Shown: piece after piece, positions 58,118 through 64,000 of the stretch
Layout of the letters: the number at the start of each line of letters is the position of its first letter
Position numbering within the stretch: position 1 is the first letter of the stretch
Origin: Calocera cornea HHB12733
Lineage: Eukaryota > Basidiomycota > Dacrymycetes > Dacrymycetales > Dacrymycetaceae
Direction: 5' to 3'
Length of the DNA stretch: 64,000 nucleotides
Assembly (NCBI GenBank): GCA_001632435.1
Contig: KV424082.1
Span: 1-64,000, forward strand
Translations under genes and position numbers: made by a program
Notes under the pieces: generated by a model
Databases searched by the model: none
Told to the model about the DNA's origin: nothing
What the model saw: only the letters and a program-made list of their open reading frames with translations

Positions 58118-59651
58118 TCACGTTGTCAGATCGATGACCTCAACGTTTGCGAAATTCACGTTTCGACCTTTCTTGCGGTCACGGTCAGAGGTATCAACCA
58201 GACCACGCTTGCGCTTCCTAGAGCCATGTTCGGCTGCACGTACGTCGCTAAGAAGTGCGGGTGGAGAAAGGGAGTCTCGTTTAACGTTTCCTATCACTTT
58301 GTCAAGGGTGTTGTCTACTTGGTGTGAAAAGCAAGTACCGTGGCAGTTTTGAGGAGTGCTCATGGCTGGAATCTTTCCAGTTCGGCCAGGGATTGAGGTT
58401 GAGTCGGACGTCGGACCCTCGAAAGATACATTCCCTGCTCAAACCATTTTGAGACGTTGAATACGAGGTCGGCAATAATCAGACTCACCGTGGGGATGCG
58501 CAGTATCAGACGAGCGAATCACAGCGTCTCGCCAGGACATGGCCAATAGGTTGCCTAACCCTTCGTACTCCAGGACGATCTCTGTGCCTCCGGAGTCCCG
58601 AATGACGCTCTGAGAAGAGCGTAGAAAGAGGACACATCCGGGAAGAAGCTGAAAGGTGTCACTATCGCAGAGCTTGATCCAACGGCCAATACCTCGTTGG
58701 AAAACCTCGACCTCGACCTGCTCGCCCGGATTGAAGTGACGACGTATGTTCGGGGAAGTGAAAGGACCGAAAACAGAGTTCTCTGCCAACGTCCAGATGC
58801 TTGGCTCAACAAAAGGCTGATGAACGTGTCAGAACGTGGAGACGCAGTAATACAGGATCAGCACTTACCGAAGTCCAGAAATAGACACTGACCGTGTGCC
58901 GGGTTGGTGTAACCACGGGTTTGACTGAATCCAGCCAAATAGGGCTACGAAGGGGCGACTGAAGCTTACGTGTGTGCATCGCCGCCGTTGTACGTCCAAT
59001 CTTGACAGGGTCGTGCTCACGTTTTTGGGTGAACGGAGGGTGGTCAGAGGTCGGTGACACATCACGTTCCGCCTTCGCACGTGCCCTCCCACGTTTGGGA
59101 TAGGGAGCGGTTGGTGAAGACGGAGGCAGAGACGACGATAGCTGATAACTGTCGGCAGAAGCGGCGCCTGGAGAAGACGATAAAACGAATTTGAACTTGT
59201 CGTGTCCGCCTCGACTGCACGGGCCCGGGCAGCAGTCGATGCAGGCAAGATATCGACAAAGGCAATTCCCCCACTTGAGGCACGTCGGATTGGAGCAGTG
59301 AATTCGGAAGCTCGTATTTGTTGGGAAGAGTATGGGGACTTGAGAGATGTCCCCTGGATGCTGTGTGCCGTATACGGGCGGGGCGGACGTCGCTCTCCTC
59401 CAGGCAATGTCGGCGCGCCAGGCCTGCCAATGACGTACACCACCAACGTCCCCATCACACTGTCACAGAACGTCTTTGTCAATACCCAGAAGATGAATGT
59501 ACTTTGTGAACAGACGCACCGAATGGTATGACCGTCCCTTGTTCTGTGGTGTCGCTGCGACTCGAACACGTGGATCAAGGTCACTTCCACAGATGCGACA
59601 AGCTTCGTCAGCCCTGGGGGCGCGATACAGAACCTCAGAAACGGGCGACAT
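58118..59651 (-). CDS. KDZ-linked protein: GRF-like zinc motif, Cys cluster, basic NLS and terminal SIM
   Basis: Five exons (59520-59651, 58970-59459, 58869-58924, 58489-58816, 58118-58434) sum to 1323 nt in phase and give 440 residues. The first two exons build 'CRICGSDL', 'PQNKGRSYHSC' and a following His and Trp, resembling a GRF zinc finger. Residues about 95-125 hold a dense cluster (HCSNPTC, NCLC, ACIDCCPGPC, GGH). Around 245-345 'FNPGEQVEVEVFQRGIGRW' and 'LLPGCVLFLRSS' suggest a small beta-barrel. Next to the C terminus come 'GSRKRKRGL' and 'RDRKKGRN', likely nuclear signals. The chain ends 'VEVIDLTT', a canonical SUMO-interacting motif. It lies 1.0 kb beyond the KDZ transposase stop, on the same strand. 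Its function is unknown. Confidence 0.65.
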
Positions 59652-60671
59652 AGGGTAATATGTAAGCGAGTGTGTGTCCCGATTGGGTTACTGAGTGAAC
59701 GTCAAGTGGTTAGAGATATTTGGTACTGAATGTCCATGTCGTCCAGAGTCTTATATGCACCTGCTGCGCCAAGGTGTATAGAAGGACAAATCATGCGTTG
59801 CAACGTCGAGTGTGACGTGCGACGAGTACAAGGTGTTCCAACGTTATTCTGCAGATAGACCTCATCAGTATACCACGAAGCCCACGTTCCATTCGAAACA
59901 GGTATACCCCTTCATGATTGCAGGCAGGGATACCAGATGCTGATGGCCCTACAATCGTATCTGGTTGCTGGCCGGGTGTTGCCCAGACACTCTCCAGGAA
60001 CGGCGATATCTTGGAGAACGGGAATTCTCATGATCGGAGAAAAGGCTGCTGTGCCCCCGACTCGATGTAAGTCACGTTGCTCGATTGACTACCCGCCATC
60101 CCGTTGACAACAGCAATATCTGTGAAAATCGGACTGCTCCTTATCAGCATCAGGAAGCCCGTCTTCGGATGCAAACGTGACAAACCACAATAATTCGGTC
60201 ACCACACTACAGTAGCTGTGGTCGTCTTATCTGCTCATTTCCCCTCTTGAAAGATGGAATTCCATCTAATACTGCGTCCACATTACTCTATGCTCGGCCG
60301 TCAATATTTTCGCACATCCGCGGTGGAACGTTGGGGAACGTACGAACTGGTTGATGCTGTGCTTCGATGACAACGGCGAGATGGCTGATAACTCGGATCT
60401 CCGTCGTTTCTTCTCCCGGCTCCCTCGCGGTGGAGATCGATCAATAGGTGTGCCCGCATGCTATTTCCCAGAAGGGAATTTCCGGGAGAATCTTGAAGTC
60501 GAGAAGTCGAGCAACGTTGCTATCAGGCATCATGCTTCTGCTCGGGACATTGTGTGATGCGTCCGAAGTAGCCCCACCCAATCATCACCGAAACTGGTGC
60601 CACACCACGTTCGACAGCTGATCAACGTGACAGATGCGGGTTGCACCAGACAGATAAGAACGTTCACATTA
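59652..60671. other. Spacer between the KDZ transposase and the linked gene
   Basis: About 1 kb. It must contain the 3' end of the transposase transcript and the promoter of the linked gene. No TATA box is clear. ACGTTG/CAACGT words occur repeatedly. I find no third gene; the plus-strand frame at 60351-60557 has no domain. Confidence 0.45.
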
Positions 60672-63600
60672 TCAACTCGCGATGCCATTGGGACTGACGT
60701 AAAGAGAGAAGTGTTTCCGTGCGTGGTGTGCCAAGACCAAAAATATTGAAGCTTGCTTCGATGCATACGCCAGCCATCCTGGATGAGCCTTGCTGTCACG
60801 TGAGGAGTTGCGGGTGTCTTTCCATATCGTGCTGTAAAACTCGAAGAACGACAAGACTCGCTTCATCTCTGTTCTCACAAGCTCTTCTTCCTCTGTCCAA
60901 CGTTCCATTGCCGCGTGTGCACGCCACCAAGTTACCGAGTTAACTAGAGTCGATACACTTAAGGAGGACGTACAACAAGCACGACGTTAGAACGCACCTG
61001 CTTCCCTCCAAGAAGTCACAGCTTCCTCGACGTCAGATGCATGGTGCTTCCGAAGGCTGCAGAACCAAGGCTGACTGTTCGATGTCATACCCATCTTCTT
61101 GCGGCCCCGTGCATTGCAACCCAACGACAAGTCCTCATCGCGTAGCTCGCGATACTGAGCATGCTCTGGAGACAGACCCAGATGTAGCATTGCGTTCCTG
61201 GCCCGCCGGTAGGTATCGGCATGCCTCTTGATATAGACGTTTTGCAGCTCCATCGTCTTTCGAGCTCGAGTTTTCACTCCCGGGGCAGAGGCTGCGGTTC
61301 GAACGTTCTGTCGAAAAACGTGCTGTAGCCTCAGTGCTTCGATCAGATGGCCAATAGCCTCCTCCGCTTGTGCCTTCCTTAACGTCAGCTCAATAGCAGC
61401 GTGACCGTCCAGCTTCAGTGAGCGTCTAGCTTGTGCGTCAAAAGAAGACGGAAGACCGAGCTCTTCCTCCTCTGGATGTAGATCACCATCGGCGGAGATG
61501 GAAGAGATAGAGTTACCGGTTGAGAGCAACGGCATCTCGCGCATTTGCAGAATTCTCCAAGTCTGCAGCTGAGGCAGGAGTGTCGCACGGAGACTGTCTT
61601 GCTCAGCCACGTCGATATACAGCTCTGCTGTGTCTGTCGCGGCCAGACGTTGCAACTTTCGTTTGACCATGAGCCTATCAAGAGTAAGTGGCGGTTTCCC
61701 ATGCGGTGGTGGGGTTCTCACTGGTGTTCCTGTAGCGCTATGCCGAGTTGGATGAACGATACGGCACTCACTCTGCCCACGCTATCAGAGACAACAGCAA
61801 ACGTGGTCAAAGCAGCTGTGTCATCATCACGTAATCGATCGACGACTTGCTGTTGCGTAGGTACTATGATTCGCCTATCAGGAAACAGAACAGAAAGAAG
61901 ATCAATCTGCGTACCTGCGTCGTCCGGAAATTTGTAGACACTAGCGAGCTTTCCATTACTCTCCGTAACGTGTTCTTGTTGTCGCTTCCAACGTTCCACA
62001 CGATCGTTGCCAAAGGTCGTGTTCAGTTCGTTGAAGTATGCTGTTGACACTTGTGACTGCGCCTTGGCGTTGATCATGCGACGGCATAGATACGATACTG
62101 CAGACTTTAGTTTGAAACATGACATCTCGAGCGATGGAATTAACTTACCAATATCCCTCTGCTTCTTCCAGTTCCAGTCTGAGAAGTGTGTTTCGAGACA
62201 GTCACGTCGGTGGGCCGACGTCATTTCCTTTGTGCTGCCGCCCAGCTGGTTATGCTCAGCCCACGTTCGCTCCACACCTTCACCATCAACTCGAGCAGCC
62301 CCTTTCTTCCAAGACAAGGAGAACAAATAGCGGCACTTGTCTCGATGAGCATATTCATGCATCTTCGGTACAACGAAGACTACACGGTCCCAAAGAGGAA
62401 GGAGGTGGGGGAAGCGGGCAGTCATGCGTTCTCTCCACTTTGGCGACCACATACAAGCCAAGTCGTAGGATAAAAACACACGGGGCAAGCTCTCCGCACC
62501 AGAGATGGCACCCGCAAATGCGTAATCCACGTTTGAGAAACTGGAGACCGGCGATGAACATTATATACATTGTGCACTTGGTTGACACATACCGCTCCCC
62601 TACTTGAAGGTCAACTGTCCCTCCCGGTCGGTACAGGCCATGGCGGATACAGCTCCAAGAATAAACACCTGACAATCGGCATCCCAAGCTGCCCTGGAAG
62701 AGCATAGACGTTTTGAATCCGCTGCACGTCTGAGGCTGTCGATAGTCTCGGTCAAACGCTTGAACAACTTTGATGAATCTCACCCACCAGTTTGAAATCC
62801 TCGTGAGTTGTGATGTAGTTCTGAAAATGTTCTTGCTCCGGAAAGAACCCTGCTCCATTGTTGAGCGGCGTATCGTTGCCATCCACAGCTTTCTTCTTGG
62901 ATGACAGACTGAAATTACCATCGCCCCCGAGGTACAAAGTGACAAGATGCCTGAAACTATTCAGTCATGGCTCAACGTGTGGATATATCACCCACAGCTT
63001 GTGAGGGTCGACGTGCTGCAACTCGTTCACTGTGACGTTGATTCCTAGTTGTGGGCAGGCGGGACATAGAGGGCTACAAATTCGGGCGGCAGCAAACGCA
63101 GGAAGCAGACGTTGAAGCCCGTGAGCTTGTCCACTACGTCGAGTAGCTTCAAGATCCATCCATATACGGCATGCACGGAGGAATTCCCTGTAGCGATCGC
63201 TGGTGGAGGAAGGGACAACGTCGCTAGTCTGTCTCACGATCTTGGCATAATAGTCGTAGGCCGATTTCTTGGAGCATAACGTGTGGAGGTGAAAATCCGC
63301 TAACACAGCGAACGTAAAAGCGGTTTGCGGGTGTTCGTAGCTGGCCGGGAACAGACGTTCTCTCAGAAGTTGAACGTAGCGTTTGGCGCCATCGTCGCAC
63401 CGACAGAAAGATATCGACATCTTGTGCACCCCATTGATGTGCACGACCACGAGAGGGATGGTGGGGTATGGCACGGCGGCAGGGCATGCTGCTCCGCAGT
63501 GACCAACGTTGAGGATGAGACCCAGGTTCTGCAAGGAATCTCTTGCGAAGTAGTCGCCACTCCATACGTCGACCCAGTGAAAAGGTTGGTGAACATGAGC

Positions 63601-64000
63601 TTCAATCTGACACGATCGACAAAGCTCCGGTGGTTGGAAACATTCTCGACAGCGTGTGATAGGCACGGACGAACGTCGGCATTGAGCGCAGGTCTCAGAC
63701 TCGGATGATCGACCATAGTGACGTAGGCATTCATCCATAAAGGTCGCTTGCTTCTTGAGAAATGCTGCAACGTGGTCCGAATCAGCCTAACTTCGCAGTC
63801 AGTTTCACAGTGCAGACGTCTCCAAACACAGTGCTCATACCAGGCTCCGCTTGTGTCCGCATTCAGCGTGATCCGGTATGATAGCTCTCTTGCTTATCAG
63901 CAGAGGTGCGGGGCGCTCCACTTCTTCGATTGATTGGGAGAACCCATTCGAACGTTGAGAGTCCTTGGAATCCTTCGATGATCGCGGGAAGGGTACATGT
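60672..64000 (-). CDS. KDZ transposase with N-terminal CxC2 cluster (5' end beyond window)
   Basis: Seven visible exons (63841-64000, 62996-63786, 62788-62950, 62593-62735, 61722-62540, 60998-61674, 60672-60943) are all in phase and give about 1008 residues; the start lies past 64000. The CxC2 part has 'CAQCRRSS', 'CRECFQPPELCRSCQIEAH' and 'VHKMSISFCRC'. The RNase-H-like transposase core has 'LYLGGDGNFSLSSKK', 'SWSCIRHGLYRPGG', 'VDLQVGER', 'VFLSYDLACMWSPKW', 'VPKMHEYAHRDKCRYLFSL', 'DGEGVERTWAEHNQL' and 'HFSDWNWKKQRDIGKL'. The acidic residues of the first, fifth and seventh of these are the likely catalytic set. The helical C terminus includes 'HAAMERWTEEEELVRTEMKR'. No frameshift or in-frame stop is seen. 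Confidence 0.88.

Larger units (their letters stand above)
58118..64000 (-). mobile_element. KDZ-superfamily DNA transposon (right part beyond the window)
   Basis: The element is defined by the KDZ transposase gene (60672 to the window end) and probably includes the linked gene at 58118-59651. KDZ (Kyakuja-Dileera-Zisupton) elements are large DNA transposons abundant in agaricomycetes and carry cysteine-cluster (CxC) domains. Intact frames suggest recent activity. The right end is outside the window; the left end could lie anywhere between 57.2 and 58.1 kb. Boundaries given are those of the genes, not of the element. Confidence 0.65.

Noticed and set aside
58118..64000. A TET/JBP dioxygenase or HMG-box gene, as reported next to some KDZ elements
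   Set aside because: I looked for a double-stranded beta-helix HxD...H pattern and an HMG box in all frames here and saw neither. Such a gene could lie beyond 64000.

Overview
The window is nuclear DNA of a filamentous fungus, almost certainly an agaricomycete basidiomycete. The genes are dense, GC-rich, on both strands and split by many introns of about 45-60 nt with GTRNGT donors. The protein set is fungal (Atg17, HOPS Vps39, Mep-type ammonium transporter, Gup1, a Zn2Cys6 regulator, Acl4), and a KDZ/CxC2 transposon sits at the right end. There are no bacterial operons, CRISPR arrays or rRNA genes, and I recognised no tRNA.

Layout. 1-1.6 kb is repeat-rich non-genic DNA. 1.7-12.6 kb holds ATG17, a glutamine-rich SANT/Myb-like protein, a Vps39-type gene that lacks its N-terminal CNH half, and a twin-histidine ammonium transporter. 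13.5-22.5 kb is a genome-maintenance block: an RFC small subunit (yeast Rfc5/human RFC3 type) and HUS1 of the 9-1-1 clamp. They flank an HD-domain phosphohydrolase and a locally amplified DUF1917/Bles03-like family (an intact short copy, a broken copy, and an intact long copy with a charged tail). 22.9-30.5 kb carries a MARVEL-type membrane protein, a Nup84/Nup107 nucleoporin and a Gup1 MBOAT acyltransferase. 31.5-38.2 kb carries a Zn2Cys6 protein, a Maf-type nucleotide pyrophosphatase and an Oma1-like M48 metalloprotease. 38.7-45.1 kb has an Rmd1/DUF155 protein, cytochrome oxidase subunit Cox4, SelO and an FHA/G-patch protein. Three of these four, and the M48 protease before them, are probably mitochondrial. 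45.6-54.8 kb has an aldo-keto reductase, a GFA-type protein, Vps51, the Rpl4 chaperone Acl4, a PPP-type phosphatase, a monocarboxylate-type MFS transporter and a small Asn-rich/coiled-coil protein.

54.8-64 kb is gene-poor and ends in mobile DNA. A KDZ-superfamily transposase with an N-terminal CxC2 cluster has every visible reading frame and splice phase intact. Next to it on the same strand is a 440-residue gene, also intact. It encodes a GRF-like zinc motif, a second cysteine cluster, a possible beta-barrel, a basic nuclear-localisation stretch and a C-terminal canonical SUMO-interacting motif. This pair is my best candidate for an undescribed system: a KDZ element carrying a SUMO-linked, zinc-binding accessory factor.

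Gene models were built by hand from splice signals and phase. Where I say an exon set is in phase, the exon lengths I derived sum to a multiple of three. Function assignments rest on recognising family motifs, not on database searches.
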